Notes: generated by a model not told the origin, from the letters alone. A stretch of DNA of 64,000 nt from Hymenobacter properus (GCF_015694735.1 NZ_JADQDP010000004.1:1-64000), one strand, 5' to 3'; shown: positions 40,023-49,205, counted from the stretch's first letter. Program-made: numbers and translations.

Positions 40023-40045
40023 GGGCAGGGGGCGCGGCCCCTGCC
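40023..40045 (+). promoter_or_regulatory. GC-rich hairpin in the carB leader
   Basis: GGCAGGGG and CCCCTGCC pair around GCGCGG, ending about 14 bases before ATG 40059. Its position could limit ribosome access to carB. Confidence 0.4.
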
Positions 40046-40058
40046 AGCACAATACGAA

Positions 40059-43000
40059 ATGAACAAACCCAACAAAGTTCTCATCCTTGGTTCCGGCGCG
40101 CTGAAAATTGGCGAGGCCGGGGAGTTCGATTATTCCGGCTCGCAGGCCCTCAAAGCGCTGAAGGAGGAAGGCATCCGCACCATCCTCATCAACCCCAACA
40201 TTGCCACCGTGCAAACGTCGGACAACATCGCCGACGACGTGTACTTCCTGCCCGTGACGCCCTTCTTCGTGGAGGAAGTCATCAAAAAAGAGCAGCCCGA
40301 TGGCATTCTGGTGGCCTTTGGTGGCCAAACGGCGCTGAACTGCGCCGTGGCCCTGTACCGCGCTGGCGTGTTCGAGAAGTACAACGTGAAGGTGCTGGGC
40401 ACGCCCGTGCAAAGCATTATCGACACCGAGGACCGGGATATTTTCAAGGAGAAACTCGACCAGATTGGCGTGCTCTCGGCCCGCAGCGTGGCCGTGACCA
40501 CGATGGAAGACGCGCTGGCGGCGGCCGAGAAAATCGGCTTCCCCATTATCGTGCGGGCGGCGTTTGCGCTGGGCGGCCTGGGCAGCGGCTTCGCCAACAA
40601 CATGGACGAGCTACGGGCCCTGGCCCAGAAATCCTTCACCACTTCCGACCAGATTCTGGTGGAAGAATCGCTGAAGGGCTGGAAGGAAGTGGAGTATGAA
40701 GTGGTGCGCGATGCTTATGATAACTGCATCACGGTCTGCAACATGGAGAACTTCGACCCCATCGGCATCCACACCGGCGAAAGCATTGTGGTGGCCCCGT
40801 CGCAGACCCTTAGCAACCGCGAGTACCACAAGCTGCGCAGCATCGGCATCAAGACCATTCGCCACCTGGGCATTGTGGGTGAATGCAACATTCAGTACGC
40901 GCTGGACCCGCATTCCGAGGATTACCGCGTGATTGAGGTGAACGCGCGCCTGTCGCGCTCCTCGGCGCTGGCCTCCAAGGCCACGGGTTACCCGCTGGCC
41001 TTTGTAGCCGCCAAGCTCAGCCTGGGCTACTCGCTCGCCGAGCTGAAAAACAGCGTGACGCAAACCACCTCGGCCTTCTTTGAGCCGGCCCTCGACTACG
41101 TGGTGGTGAAGCTGCCGCGCTGGGACCTGGGCAAGTTCTCGGGCGTTAACCGCCAGATTGGCAGCGCCATGAAGAGCGTGGGCGAAGTAATGGCCATAGG
41201 CAAATCCTTCGAGGAAGCCATTCAGAAAGGCCTGCGGATGCTGGACACCGGCAAGCGCGGCTTCGTGGCTAACAAGCCCGACGAGGAACTGGAAAACGTG
41301 GCCATCGACCAGCTCCTGAGCGAGCCGAACGAGGAGCGCATCTTCGCCATCAATAATGCTTTCGAGGCCGGCTACTCGGTGGCGCAGGTGCACGAGCTGA
41401 CCAAGATTGACCATTGGTTTTTGCAGCGCCTCTACGGCATTTTTGAGCTGAGCAATCAGTTGGCCGCCGGCCGCAGCGCAGGCGTGGATGGACTGGAAAC
41501 CAAGCTACTGCGCGAAGCCAAGAAGGCCGGTTTCTCCGACCAGCAGATTGCCGTGAAATTGCTGGGCGAGGGCGACGTGAAGGCCGACGAGCTGCGGGTG
41601 CGAGCCCGCCGCAAGGCCTTGGGCGTTGTGCCCGTTATCAAGCAGATTGATACGCTGGCGGCCGAGTTTCCGGCCAAAACCAACTACCTCTACACCACTT
41701 ACCACGGCACCGAAAGCGACCTGGCGCGCGAAGCCGCGCAGTCGGTGGTGGTGCTGGGCTCGGGCGTGTACCGCATCGGCTCTTCGGTGGAGTTTGACTG
41801 GTGCGGCGTGCAAGCCGTGCAAACGGCGGCGGCCGAGGGCTACAAAACCATCATCATCAACTACAACCCCGAAACCGTGAGCACCGACTACGACGTGTCG
41901 GACCGGCTCTATTTTGAGGAGCTGAGCTTTGAGCGGGTGATGGACATCCTGGACTTTGAGCAGCCAGGCGGTGTGATTCTGAGCACCGGCGGCCAGATTC
42001 CCAACAACCTCGCCACCCGCCTCGAAGAAGCCCACGCGCCCATCCTCGGCACCTCGGCCGCCCGCATCGACGAGGCCGAGAACCGCCACAAATTCAGCAG
42101 CATCATGGACGAGCTGGGCATTGCCCAGCCGCGCTGGAAGGAGCTGACTTCGCTTGAGGCCATGCACGGCTTTGTGCAGGAAGTGGGTTTCCCGGTGCTC
42201 ATCCGGCCGAGCTACGTGCTGTCGGGCGCGGCCATGAACGTGGTTTCCAACAACTTCGAGCTGGAAGAATTTCTGAAAGCGGCCAAGGAAGTGAGCGCCG
42301 AATACCCGGTGGTGGTGTCGGAGTTCATTCAGGAAGCCAAGGAAATTGAGCTGGACGCGGTGGCCGACCATGGCAACATCGTGAGCTACGCCATTTCGGA
42401 GCACGTGGAGTTTGCCGGCGTGCACTCTGGCGACGCCACCATGTACTACCCGCCCCAACGGGTGTACGTGGGCACCATCCGCAAGCTGAAAACCATTGCC
42501 GAGAAGATTGCCAAGCGTTACGAAATCAGCGGTCCGTTCAACATCCAGTTCCTGGAGAAAAACGGAGTAATCCGCGTGATTGAGTGCAACTTGCGCGCCT
42601 CGCGCAGCTACCCCTTTGTGTCGAAGATTTCGGGCAACAACCTCATCCAGAAGGCCACGCAAATCCTGCTGGGCCGCCCCGTAGCGCGCGACGAAAGCGA
42701 GCGGGTGTACGACTTGCCCTTCGTGGGCGTGAAGGCTCCGCAGTTCTCTTTCACCCGCCTGCCCGGCGCCGACCCGGTGATGCGCGTCGACATGGTGAGC
42801 ACCGGCGAAGTGGGCTGCCTGGGCGATACCGCCCAGGAGGCCCTGCTGAAATCGATGCTGAGCGTGGGCTACAAAATCCCGCAGAAATCGGTGCTCATTT
42901 CCGGCGGCCCCATCAAGTCGAAACTGGCCCTGCTCTCGGCCGTGGAGTTGCTCGTGAAAAAAGGCTACCAGATTTACGCTACCCAGGGCACGCACCGCTT

Positions 43001-43292
43001 CTTCGCCGAAAATAACGTGCCCAGCAGCCTCCTCTTCTGGCCCGATGACCACGTGGAGCCCAACGTACTGACGTATTTGAAGGAAAAGAAAATCGACTTG
43101 GTTATCAACATTCCCAAAAACCTGTCGAAAGGCGAGTTGGACAACGACTACAAAATCCGCCGCACGGCCATCGATTTTGGGGTGCCGCTGCTGACGAATG
43201 CACGCTTGGCAAAGGCATTTATTCAGGCCTTCTGCACGCTGGAGATGAAGGACTTGAAAATTAAGAGCTGGAATGAATACAAGGCTGGTTAA
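40059..43292 (+). CDS. carB: Carbamoyl-phosphate synthase large subunit
   Basis: 1077 residues from ATG 40059, normal length. Two ATP-grasp halves: KVLILGSGALKIGEAGEFDY and VVLGSGVYRIGSSVEFDW open the two synthetase units, and a C-terminal MGS-like allosteric domain follows (LLVKKGYQIYATQGTHRFFA). Starting at the upstream frame opening would translate the leader hairpin, so the MNKPNKV start is preferred. Makes carbamoyl phosphate from bicarbonate, ATP and CarA-derived ammonia. Confidence 0.96.
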   Translation: MNKPNKVLILGSGALKIGEAGEFDYSGSQALKALKEEGIRTILINPNIATVQTSDNIADDVYFLPVTPFFVEEVIKKEQPDGILVAFGGQTALNCAVALYRAGVFEKYNVKVLGTPVQSIIDTEDRDIFKEKLDQIGVLSARSVAVTTMEDALAAAEKIGFPIIVRAAFALGGLGSGFANNMDELRALAQKSFTTSDQILVEESLKGWKEVEYEVVRDAYDNCITVCNMENFDPIGIHTGESIVVAPSQTLSNREYHKLRSIGIKTIRHLGIVGECNIQYALDPHSEDYRVIEVNARLSRSSALASKATGYPLAFVAAKLSLGYSLAELKNSVTQTTSAFFEPALDYVVVKLPRWDLGKFSGVNRQIGSAMKSVGEVMAIGKSFEEAIQKGLRMLDTGKRGFVANKPDEELENVAIDQLLSEPNEERIFAINNAFEAGYSVAQVHELTKIDHWFLQRLYGIFELSNQLAAGRSAGVDGLETKLLREAKKAGFSDQQIAVKLLGEGDVKADELRVRARRKALGVVPVIKQIDTLAAEFPAKTNYLYTTYHGTESDLAREAAQSVVVLGSGVYRIGSSVEFDWCGVQAVQTAAAEGYKTIIINYNPETVSTDYDVSDRLYFEELSFERVMDILDFEQPGGVILSTGGQIPNNLATRLEEAHAPILGTSAARIDEAENRHKFSSIMDELGIAQPRWKELTSLEAMHGFVQEVGFPVLIRPSYVLSGAAMNVVSNNFELEEFLKAAKEVSAEYPVVVSEFIQEAKEIELDAVADHGNIVSYAISEHVEFAGVHSGDATMYYPPQRVYVGTIRKLKTIAEKIAKRYEISGPFNIQFLEKNGVIRVIECNLRASRSYPFVSKISGNNLIQKATQILLGRPVARDESERVYDLPFVGVKAPQFSFTRLPGADPVMRVDMVSTGEVGCLGDTAQEALLKSMLSVGYKIPQKSVLISGGPIKSKLALLSAVELLVKKGYQIYATQGTHRFFAENNVPSSLLFWPDDHVEPNVLTYLKEKKIDLVINIPKNLSKGELDNDYKIRRTAIDFGVPLLTNARLAKAFIQAFCTLEMKDLKIKSWNEYKAG

Positions 43293-43308
43293 TTAGCTGA
43301 ATAAGCGA

Positions 43309-43378
43309 AAAAGAACGTCGTGCTGAGCGCCGCCGAAGCATCTCTCCCGCTTCGTTGCAGTTTAGCATGACGTTCTTT
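43309..43378. repeat. Truncated dispersed palindrome, family II
   Basis: The left arm GTGCTGAGCGCCGCCGAAGC and CATCTCTCCCGC are followed by only the outer end of the right arm (AGCATGACGTTCTTTT). The inner right arm has been lost. Confidence 0.7.
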
Positions 43379-43402
43379 TCGTTTCCGCGTAATCAGTCTT
43401 CA

Positions 43403-44143
43403 ATGCTCAATTCAATGCGGCTTACTAATGCGTTTACAGCAGCCCTACTTGGCATTAATTTATTTTCCTGCGGTTCGGACAAGGCATCGCAGCAAGCAGT
43501 CGCCACCGTAGCAAAGCAGGCGGTTACTAAAGATTCCATAGTTGCTGCTACACCGGCTACAACACATCTGGATGCCTGTGGTGAGCGAATGAAAGAGTTT
43601 CTGCGGTGGTATCTGGACCTTATGGATTATGAGAAGCCTAGCTCTGAGTACTCAAGTGTGCGTTTCAAAATCCCTATCAGTCCGGAAACTGATTCAGCTT
43701 TAGCAGCACGCGTGGCTCCAGAGCAAAGAAGCTCAACGAAGTATTATCAAATAGATTGGCACAGCGTCGACAGCTATTTGGCAATGCTTGGTAAATCTGG
43801 CTACTTCTCAAAAAGCTATTTGCAGGAGAAGCGCGCATCACTTCTTCGCCGGGGCAAAGCGCTGGATGCCGCCAAAATGGAAGATGGCGAACCAGAAGGA
43901 TTTGAGGCAGATGAAGTATTCTGGATGATGGAGCTTTACGCCCCATCGGACATTGACAGGGTACGAGTTTATCGAGTGCCGAATGCAAAAATCCGCGACG
44001 GTATTTACGAGTTGCCGGTAGAATTGCCCGGAGACGAAAAATCCAGCTTTCTGCTTTACACTAAAAAAGAGAATGGCCGGTGCGTTATTGACAGCGTAGC
44101 TCGCCTATTTAACGGAGAATATTCAAGCGTCGGAAATAAGTAG
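43403..44143 (+). CDS. Lipoprotein of unknown function
   Basis: 246 residues from ATG 43403 (43415 is possible). TNAFTAALLGINLFSCGSD has a lipobox cysteine. The mature part is polar, with MKEFLRWYLDLMDYEKPSSE and YYQIDWHSVDSYLAMLGKSG, and resembles small DUF3828-like exported proteins, though I am not sure of the family. Lower GC than its neighbours and located between carB and argF', so probably an insertion in the arginine block. Confidence 0.65.
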   Translation: MLNSMRLTNAFTAALLGINLFSCGSDKASQQAVATVAKQAVTKDSIVAATPATTHLDACGERMKEFLRWYLDLMDYEKPSSEYSSVRFKIPISPETDSALAARVAPEQRSSTKYYQIDWHSVDSYLAMLGKSGYFSKSYLQEKRASLLRRGKALDAAKMEDGEPEGFEADEVFWMMELYAPSDIDRVRVYRVPNAKIRDGIYELPVELPGDEKSSFLLYTKKENGRCVIDSVARLFNGEYSSVGNK

Positions 44144-44200
44144 GATATTATTTTCCTTTTTTCGCAAGGCCTACCCGGGCCTTAAATCACTGCATAGCCC

Positions 44201-45145
44201 ATGAAAAATTTCACCTCCTTCGCCGATGCGGGCGACTACCACGCCCTCCTGAAGCAAGCCCTCGAAATCAAAGCCAACCCCTACGGCTACCAGCACATCG
44301 GGCGCAACAAAACGGTGGGCCTCATCTTCTTCAATCCCAGCCTGCGCACCCGCCTTAGCTCGGTGAAGGCAGCTTACAACCTGGGCGCGCAAGCCTGGGT
44401 GCTGAACGCCGGCGCCGACTCCTGGACCCTGGAAATGGCCGACGGCGCGGTGATGAACGGCGGCACCCAAGAGCACATCAAGGACGCCATTGCGGTGATG
44501 AGTCAGTATTGCGACGTGCTGGGCGTGCGTACCTTCCCCACCCTCAAAGACAAGGCTGAAGACTACGGCGAAGTCGTCTTCAACAAGATTCTGCAGTACG
44601 CTACTGTGCCCGTCATCAGCCTTGAAAGCGCCACCCTACACCCGCTGCAGTCGTTTGCCGACCTTATCACCGTGGCCGAAACCAAGAAGAATGAGCGCGT
44701 GAAAGTGGTGCTCACCTGGGCGCCGCACGTGCGCGCTCTGCCCCAATGCGTACCCAATTCCTTCTGCGACTGGTTCTCGGAAATTGACTGGGTCGATTTC
44801 GTCATCACCCACCCCGAGGGCTATGAGTTGGACCCCAAGTTCACCAAAGGCGCCCGCATCGAATACGACCAGCGTAAAGCCTTGGAAGGCGCCGACTACG
44901 TGCAGGCCAAAAACTGGAGCAGCTACCTCCAATACGGCCAGGTGCTAGCCAATGACCCCGCTTGGATGCTCACCCCCGAGCACATGACCCTAACCAACAA
45001 CGCCAAATTCCTGCACTGCCTACCCGTGCGCCGCAACGTGGAGGTATCCGATGCTGTGCTCGACGCGCCCGGCTCGCTCATTATCCAAGAAGCCGGTAAC
45101 CGCACCATCTCCATGCAAACCGTGCTACACGAGCTGCTGAAGTAG
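44201..45145 (+). CDS. argF': Acylornithine transcarbamylase (ArgF')
   Basis: 314 residues. Transfers carbamoyl phosphate to N-acyl-ornithine, giving N-acyl-citrulline. NPSLRTRLSSVKAA replaces the STRT motif of ordinary ornithine transcarbamylase, and HPLQSFADLI, TWAPHVRALPQCVPNSF and HCLPVRRNVEV match the Bacteroides and Xanthomonas acylornithine enzymes. Residue 90, in GGTQEH, is Gln. As I recall, the Bacteroides succinyl enzyme has Pro there and the Xanthomonas acetyl enzyme has Glu. The acyl group used here is therefore open. Confidence 0.93.
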   Translation: MKNFTSFADAGDYHALLKQALEIKANPYGYQHIGRNKTVGLIFFNPSLRTRLSSVKAAYNLGAQAWVLNAGADSWTLEMADGAVMNGGTQEHIKDAIAVMSQYCDVLGVRTFPTLKDKAEDYGEVVFNKILQYATVPVISLESATLHPLQSFADLITVAETKKNERVKVVLTWAPHVRALPQCVPNSFCDWFSEIDWVDFVITHPEGYELDPKFTKGARIEYDQRKALEGADYVQAKNWSSYLQYGQVLANDPAWMLTPEHMTLTNNAKFLHCLPVRRNVEVSDAVLDAPGSLIIQEAGNRTISMQTVLHELLK

Positions 45146-45170
45146 CGTTAGCCACAAGCAATACATTAAA

Positions 45171-45258
45171 AAGTCTGTCATCCTGAGCGCAGCGAAGGAC
45201 CTTCTCACGATAGTGCTTACGTGAGAAGGTCCTTCGCTGCGCTCAGGATGACAGACTT
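45171..45258. repeat. Dispersed palindrome, family I, also a possible argF' terminator
   Basis: AAGTCTGTCATCCTGAGCGC and its complement at 45239-45258 enclose inner arms around GGACCTTCTCAC. The right arm is followed by TTTTTT, so the repeat may terminate the arginine operon. Confidence 0.85.
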
Positions 45259-45307
45259 TTTTCTTCCCAGTCCACCGCACCTTGCTGCAACTGGACCCAT
45301 CAAAACG

Positions 45308-45343
45308 AAAACGCCCCAACCTGTTTCCAGATTGGGGCGTTTT
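45308..45343 (-). terminator. Intrinsic terminator after tRNA-Lys
   Basis: AAAACGCCCCAA and TTGGGGCGTTTT form a perfect 12-bp stem immediately past the 3' end of the minus-strand tRNA. Confidence 0.85.
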
Positions 45344-45347
45344 GCTG

Positions 45348-45420
45348 TGATCCCGCTGGGATTCGAACCCAGGACCCGTACATTAAAAGTGTACTGCTCT
45401 ACCAGCTGAGCTACAGAATC
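45348..45420 (-). tRNA. tRNA-Lys (UUU)
   Basis: 73 bases without encoded CCA. Acceptor GAUUCUG/CGGGAUC, D-arm GCUCAGCUGGUAGAGC, anticodon arm GUACA-CUUUUAA-UGUAC with UUU, T-arm CUGGG-UUCGAAU-CCCAG, discriminator A. All arms are in the normal order, in contrast to the permuted RNAs at 15.4-16.6 kb. Confidence 0.96.
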
Positions 45421-45526
45421 GGTTATCTTTACCTTGGCGAGGCGTTTCCTGCTTTGGTGGTACAAAAGTACTACAGCCTCCCGAACTACACAAACACGAC
45501 TCCAAAAAAAAGTCGTTCTACTTACT

Positions 45527-46264
45527 GTGCGGACCCTTTTCCTCCTTCTAATCTTCCTGCCTATCTGTGGCTTGAGTTCGCAGCTACCCGTTAAAAAAAA
45601 ATTAACATTCGGCTCATTGGCCCTCCCCATTAACCTTGGCCAGGCCGATTCTCTTTTCGCCGCAGGGCAATATGCAGCGGCATTTCCGGCTTTTCGGGCC
45701 CAGGTGTGGCAAAAAAGACAAGCTTCGACCGAGCTTTTATTGAAAATGGCTTACGCGCAGCAGCAGTTGGGACACGCACCAGCCGCACTGCTGTACCTGA
45801 GCATGGCCCAGGCCCGGCAGCCACGGGTGCGCACCTGGCGGCAGATGGCGGCGGTGGCGGCCCGGCACCGGCTGGTGGGCTACCCGGCCACCTGGCAGCA
45901 GGAACTACGGGTGCAAGCCCAGCGCTACTACTACCCCGGCTTGCAGGCGCTGCTGGCCGGAGCGGTGGTGGGCGCCATCTGGTTGCTGTGGCGGCGCGGG
46001 CCGCGGGGTGCCTGGTTGGGCTACGCGGCCTACGTGGCGCTACTGGGGGCTTACCTGCACTGGCTGCGGCCAGCGCCGGTGGGGCTGGTGGCCCGCTCGG
46101 GCGCGGCGCTGATGGCCGGGCCCAGCGCGGGCGCTGCCTGGCTGAGCACGGCCGCGCTGGGCGACCGGCTGCTGGTTCTGGGGCAGCAGGACATTTGGTG
46201 CCGGGTGGAGTGGCAGCGCAAGACGGCGTTTGTGCGGGCAACGGATTTGCTGGTGGTGGAGTAG
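45527..46264 (+). CDS. Exported protein with TPR-like region, two membrane helices and SH3-like end
   Basis: 245 residues from GTG 45527, where MRTLFLLLIFLPICGLSSQ gives a signal peptide. Residues about 40-110 look TPR-like (ADSLFAAGQYAAAFPAFRAQ), two hydrophobic helices follow (LLAGAVVGAIWLLWRR; AYVALLGAYLHWL). The C-terminus (DRLLVLGQQDIWCRVEWQRK, TAFVRATDLLVVE) resembles a bacterial SH3 domain. This layout matches the tail of BatE-like proteins of Bacteroidetes, but no Bat genes are nearby. Confidence 0.65.
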   Translation: MRTLFLLLIFLPICGLSSQLPVKKKLTFGSLALPINLGQADSLFAAGQYAAAFPAFRAQVWQKRQASTELLLKMAYAQQQLGHAPAALLYLSMAQARQPRVRTWRQMAAVAARHRLVGYPATWQQELRVQAQRYYYPGLQALLAGAVVGAIWLLWRRGPRGAWLGYAAYVALLGAYLHWLRPAPVGLVARSGAALMAGPSAGAAWLSTAALGDRLLVLGQQDIWCRVEWQRKTAFVRATDLLVVE

Positions 46265-46275
46265 GCAGGGGGCGG

Positions 46276-46283
46276 TACTTTTG
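46276..46283 (+). promoter_or_regulatory. TAnnTTTG -7 element
   Basis: TACTTTTG ends five bases before ATG 46289, again suggesting a near-leaderless message. Confidence 0.45.
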
Positions 46284-46288
46284 CGCCC

Positions 46289-47113
46289 ATGTCTGCACCG
46301 CTTACGCTTTCCGGTTTATTTATCTACCCTGTCAAGTCGCTGGGCGGCTATGCTGTGCCCGAGGCCGAGGTGACGGCCCGCGGCCTGCGCTATGACCGGC
46401 GCTGGCTGCTGGTGGATGAGCGCAACCGCTTCATGACGCAGCGGCAGCAGCCTGAACTGGCCTTGCTAACCGTGGCCCCGGCTTACAACGGCTTCCTCAT
46501 CAGCCACCGCCAGCGGCCCGATTTGCTGCCCCTGTTTATTCCCTTTGAAGCCACGCCCGACCGCACGCTGTTTGTGACGGTGTGGGATGATATTCTGTGG
46601 GCCTGGCGCGGTACGCCGGAGGCCGATGAATGGCTAGCCGAAGCCCTGGGCCGCCCCTGCCGGCTGGTGTACATGTCGGACATGGTGCGGCGCGACGTAG
46701 AGCCAACCCTCAACCCCGAAGGCCAACTCGTGAGCTTTGCCGACGGCTACCCCTTTCTGCTGGCGGGCGAGGCGGCACTGGCCGACCTCAACACCCGCCT
46801 GGCCCAGCCCGTGCCCATGAACCGTTTCCGGCCCAACCTGGTATTTGGCGGCGGCGAGGCGTACGAGGACGACCGGTGGGAGCGGTTCCAAATCGGCGAA
46901 TTGCCATTTCGGGCGGTGCGCGGCTGCGGCCGATGCGTGATGACGACCATCGACCAGGTCACCGCTCAGAAAAACCCCGTGGGCGACCCATTGCGTACCC
47001 TGGCCGCTTACCGCAAAGTTGACAACAGCTCGCTTTTCGGCCAGAACGTGACCGGTCCCGGCCAGGGGCGCCTGCGCGTGGGCGACGCCGTGACGGTGCT
47101 CAGCTACAAGTAA
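46289..47113 (+). CDS. MOSC domain protein with MOSC_N beta-barrel
   Basis: 274 residues. LSGLFIYPVKSLGGYAVPEA and RGLRYDRRWLLVDERNRFMT form the N-terminal beta-barrel domain, and the MOSC domain follows with FRPNLVFGG, FRAVRGCGRCVMTTID (conserved Cys) and NPVGDPLRTLAAYR. This is the architecture of YcbX and eukaryotic mARC, which reduce N-hydroxylated compounds with molybdenum cofactor. The usual partner, a ferredoxin domain, is absent from this protein. Confidence 0.9.
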   Translation: MSAPLTLSGLFIYPVKSLGGYAVPEAEVTARGLRYDRRWLLVDERNRFMTQRQQPELALLTVAPAYNGFLISHRQRPDLLPLFIPFEATPDRTLFVTVWDDILWAWRGTPEADEWLAEALGRPCRLVYMSDMVRRDVEPTLNPEGQLVSFADGYPFLLAGEAALADLNTRLAQPVPMNRFRPNLVFGGGEAYEDDRWERFQIGELPFRAVRGCGRCVMTTIDQVTAQKNPVGDPLRTLAAYRKVDNSSLFGQNVTGPGQGRLRVGDAVTVLSYK

Positions 47114-47191
47114 GCGGCTGGCCGGAGTCCAGCGCAACTCTTGGCTCGGCCGTGGCGTTCTGCTGGGCCGGGCCCAATGCCTGGTTTGCGC

Positions 47192-47869
47192 ATGGAACTG
47201 GATTATCTGCTGAACTTCATGGCCCGGCTGGCGGCCAACAACACCACCGCCTGGATGGCCGAGCACCGCGCCGACTACCAGCGCGCCCGCGCAGCCTGCA
47301 CCGAGCTGGTGCGCCAGGTGCTCGCCCGCGTAGCCGCCACCGACCCCGACCTGGCCAACCTGACGCCCGCTGACGTGATGTTTCGGCTGCATAAGAACGA
47401 CCGCGCCCACCGCGACCCCGAGCCCTACAAGCGCCGCATGGGCGCCGGCCTCAAGCTGGGCGGGCGCCATGCGCCGCGGGCGGGCTACTTCATCGCCATT
47501 CAGCCCGAGGGCAAAAGTTGGCTGGGGGCGGGCACCTTCCACCCCACCCCGGAAATGCTGGCGGCCATTCGGCAGGAAATCCACTACAGTTCAGACGAGT
47601 TTCACCGGCTGCGGCAGGCGCCGGAACTGCTGCGCTACTTTCCGGATGGTCTCGACACCGCGGGGCCGCAGCTGACGCGGCCGCCCCGCGGCTACACGGC
47701 CGACGACCCGGACCTGGCCTGGCTGCGGCTGAAGACGTTCGGGGCCGGGCGGTTTTACACCGATGTGGAGGTGCTGGCGCCGGACTTTGTGGACCAGCTG
47801 GTGGCGGCCATTGCGGCCGCGCGGCCGCTGGTTGATTTTTTCAATGAAGCGCTGCCGGGCGGGCAGTAG
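47192..47869 (+). CDS. DUF2461 family protein
   Basis: 225 residues from ATG 47192 (47177 is also in frame). MELDYLLNFMARLAANNTTA fits the family start, where one or two helices precede NRxW-like residues. DVMFRLHKNDRAHRDPEPYK, RMGAGLKLGGRHAPRAGYFI and GAGTFHPTPEMLAAIRQEI are the core DUF2461 motifs. Widespread in bacteria, function unknown. Confidence 0.85.
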   Translation: MELDYLLNFMARLAANNTTAWMAEHRADYQRARAACTELVRQVLARVAATDPDLANLTPADVMFRLHKNDRAHRDPEPYKRRMGAGLKLGGRHAPRAGYFIAIQPEGKSWLGAGTFHPTPEMLAAIRQEIHYSSDEFHRLRQAPELLRYFPDGLDTAGPQLTRPPRGYTADDPDLAWLRLKTFGAGRFYTDVEVLAPDFVDQLVAAIAAARPLVDFFNEALPGGQ

Positions 47870-47885
47870 CGTACTGGACGAGACA

Positions 47886-47988
47886 AAAAGCACGTCATGC
47901 TGAGCGCAGCCGAAGCATCTCTACCGCTGTACTAATCATTTACTCTCGCGGTAGAGATGCTTCGGCTGCGCTCAGCATGACGTGCTTT
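47886..47988. repeat. Dispersed palindrome, family II
   Basis: AAAAAGCACGTCATGCTGAG and its complement ending in TGACGTGCTTTTA enclose inner arms GAAGCATCTCTACCGC and GCGGTAGAGATGCTTC. Located between convergent genes, with A/T flanks that would let it act as a terminator. Confidence 0.88.
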
Positions 47989-48007
47989 TATTCCTGCAAT
48001 TAACTGC

Positions 48008-48631
48008 TTAAAACAGGCCGAACAGCGTCGTATTAATCTTATCGATGATGGTGCCGAGGTCCTCGGGGCGGCGCACGTAGTCCAACTCGCTCACGTCGAC
48101 GATGAGGTGGCGGCCGGCGGTGTAGCCGCTAATCCACTTTTCGTAGTGCTCGTTGAGGCTTTTGAGGTACTCGATGCTGATGCTGTTTTCGTAGTCGCGG
48201 CCGCGTTTCTCAATCTGGCTCACCAGCTTGGGCAGGTCGGCGCGGAGGTAGAGCAGCAGGTCGGGCGGGGCCACGAGGTCAATCATCGACTCGAACAGCG
48301 CGTAGTAGTTGTTGTAGTCGCGGGTTTCGAGCAGGCCCGACTCGTGCAGGTTGGCGGCGAAGATGTGGGCGTCTTCGTAGATGGTGCGGTCCTGGATGAT
48401 GCCCCGGCCGGCCTTTTGCAGCTCCTTGATGCGCTGCGTCTGGCGGAAACGGCCGTTGAGGAAGTACACCTGCAGGTGGAAGGCCCAGCGGGGCATGTCG
48501 TGGTAAAAATCCTTCAGGTAAGGATTGTCGTCCACGTCTTCGAGAAATACTTCCCACCGAAAATGCTGGGCCAACTTGTGCGCCAAGGTGGTTTTACCGG
48601 CTCCAATGTTGCCGACGATGGCAATGTGCAT
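48008..48631 (-). CDS. Deoxynucleoside kinase
   Basis: 207 residues. P-loop IAIVGNIGAGKTTLAHKLA, then FLEDVDDNPYLKDFY with the base-like Glu, and IIQDRTIYEDAHIF (the DRS-like motif). Phosphorylates deoxynucleosides in the salvage pathway. Substrate preference (dA, dG or dC) is not predictable here. Confidence 0.9.
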   Translation of the reverse strand: MHIAIVGNIGAGKTTLAHKLAQHFRWEVFLEDVDDNPYLKDFYHDMPRWAFHLQVYFLNGRFRQTQRIKELQKAGRGIIQDRTIYEDAHIFAANLHESGLLETRDYNNYYALFESMIDLVAPPDLLLYLRADLPKLVSQIEKRGRDYENSISIEYLKSLNEHYEKWISGYTAGRHLIVDVSELDYVRRPEDLGTIIDKINTTLFGLF

Positions 48632-48696
48632 GCGCTACGAACGAATAAAGGCGAGGGAAAAGCAGAACCCCAAAGGTAGCAGGGCCACGCTATTAC

Positions 48697-48726
48697 TTGC
48701 CCTTTATGCGTGGCTGACTATATTTG
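48697..48726 (+). promoter_or_regulatory. Consensus promoter of the STAS-like gene
   Basis: TTG (48697-48699), a 19-base spacer and TATATTTG (48719-48726) match the Bacteroidetes consensus. ATG 48759 is 32 bases downstream, supporting that start. Confidence 0.6.
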
Positions 48727-48758
48727 GAAACCCTGCGAAATTATTGCAATTTCCTGCC

Positions 48759-49205
48759 ATGCTCTCCTCCCCTCCTACCCATCTGCTCAGCCTGCCGGAT
48801 TCGCATGGCGCTCCGCTGGCCGAATACCTTTATTACCCTGACCAGCACATCTTGTACGTGCGTTGGCACGGGCACCTCACGGGGGGCGAGGTCATCCGGG
48901 GCGTGCAGCAGGGCGGGCAGTGGCGTGGGCAACTCGATTACCCACTTATTTTGAACGACAAAAGCGACACCAGTGGTGACTGGAGCGACGCCGTGCCCTG
49001 GCTGCAATACGAGTGGCTGCCCCAAGCCGTGAAGCTGGGGGTGCGGGCCATGGCCTACCTGTTCTCGCCCGACCGCGACAACCATTTTGCCAGCCACGAG
49101 TTCATTGCAGCCCTGCGGCCCCACATTATCGTTGAACAATTTGAAGACCCCGAACTGGCCATGAAGTGGCTAGCGCAGCAAGTGCCGCAGCCCACGGCGC
49201 AGTAA
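48759..49205 (+). CDS. SpoIIAA/STAS-like small protein
   Basis: 148 residues. AEYLYYPDQHILYVRWHGHL, then TGGEVIRGVQQGG, LILNDKSDTSGDWSDAVPWL and FEDPELAMKWLAQQ follow the beta-alpha pattern of SpoIIAA/STAS-like proteins of Bacteroidetes. These are small cytoplasmic proteins without a proven role. It is divergent from the deoxynucleoside kinase gene and has its own promoter. Confidence 0.65.
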   Translation: MLSSPPTHLLSLPDSHGAPLAEYLYYPDQHILYVRWHGHLTGGEVIRGVQQGGQWRGQLDYPLILNDKSDTSGDWSDAVPWLQYEWLPQAVKLGVRAMAYLFSPDRDNHFASHEFIAALRPHIIVEQFEDPELAMKWLAQQVPQPTAQ

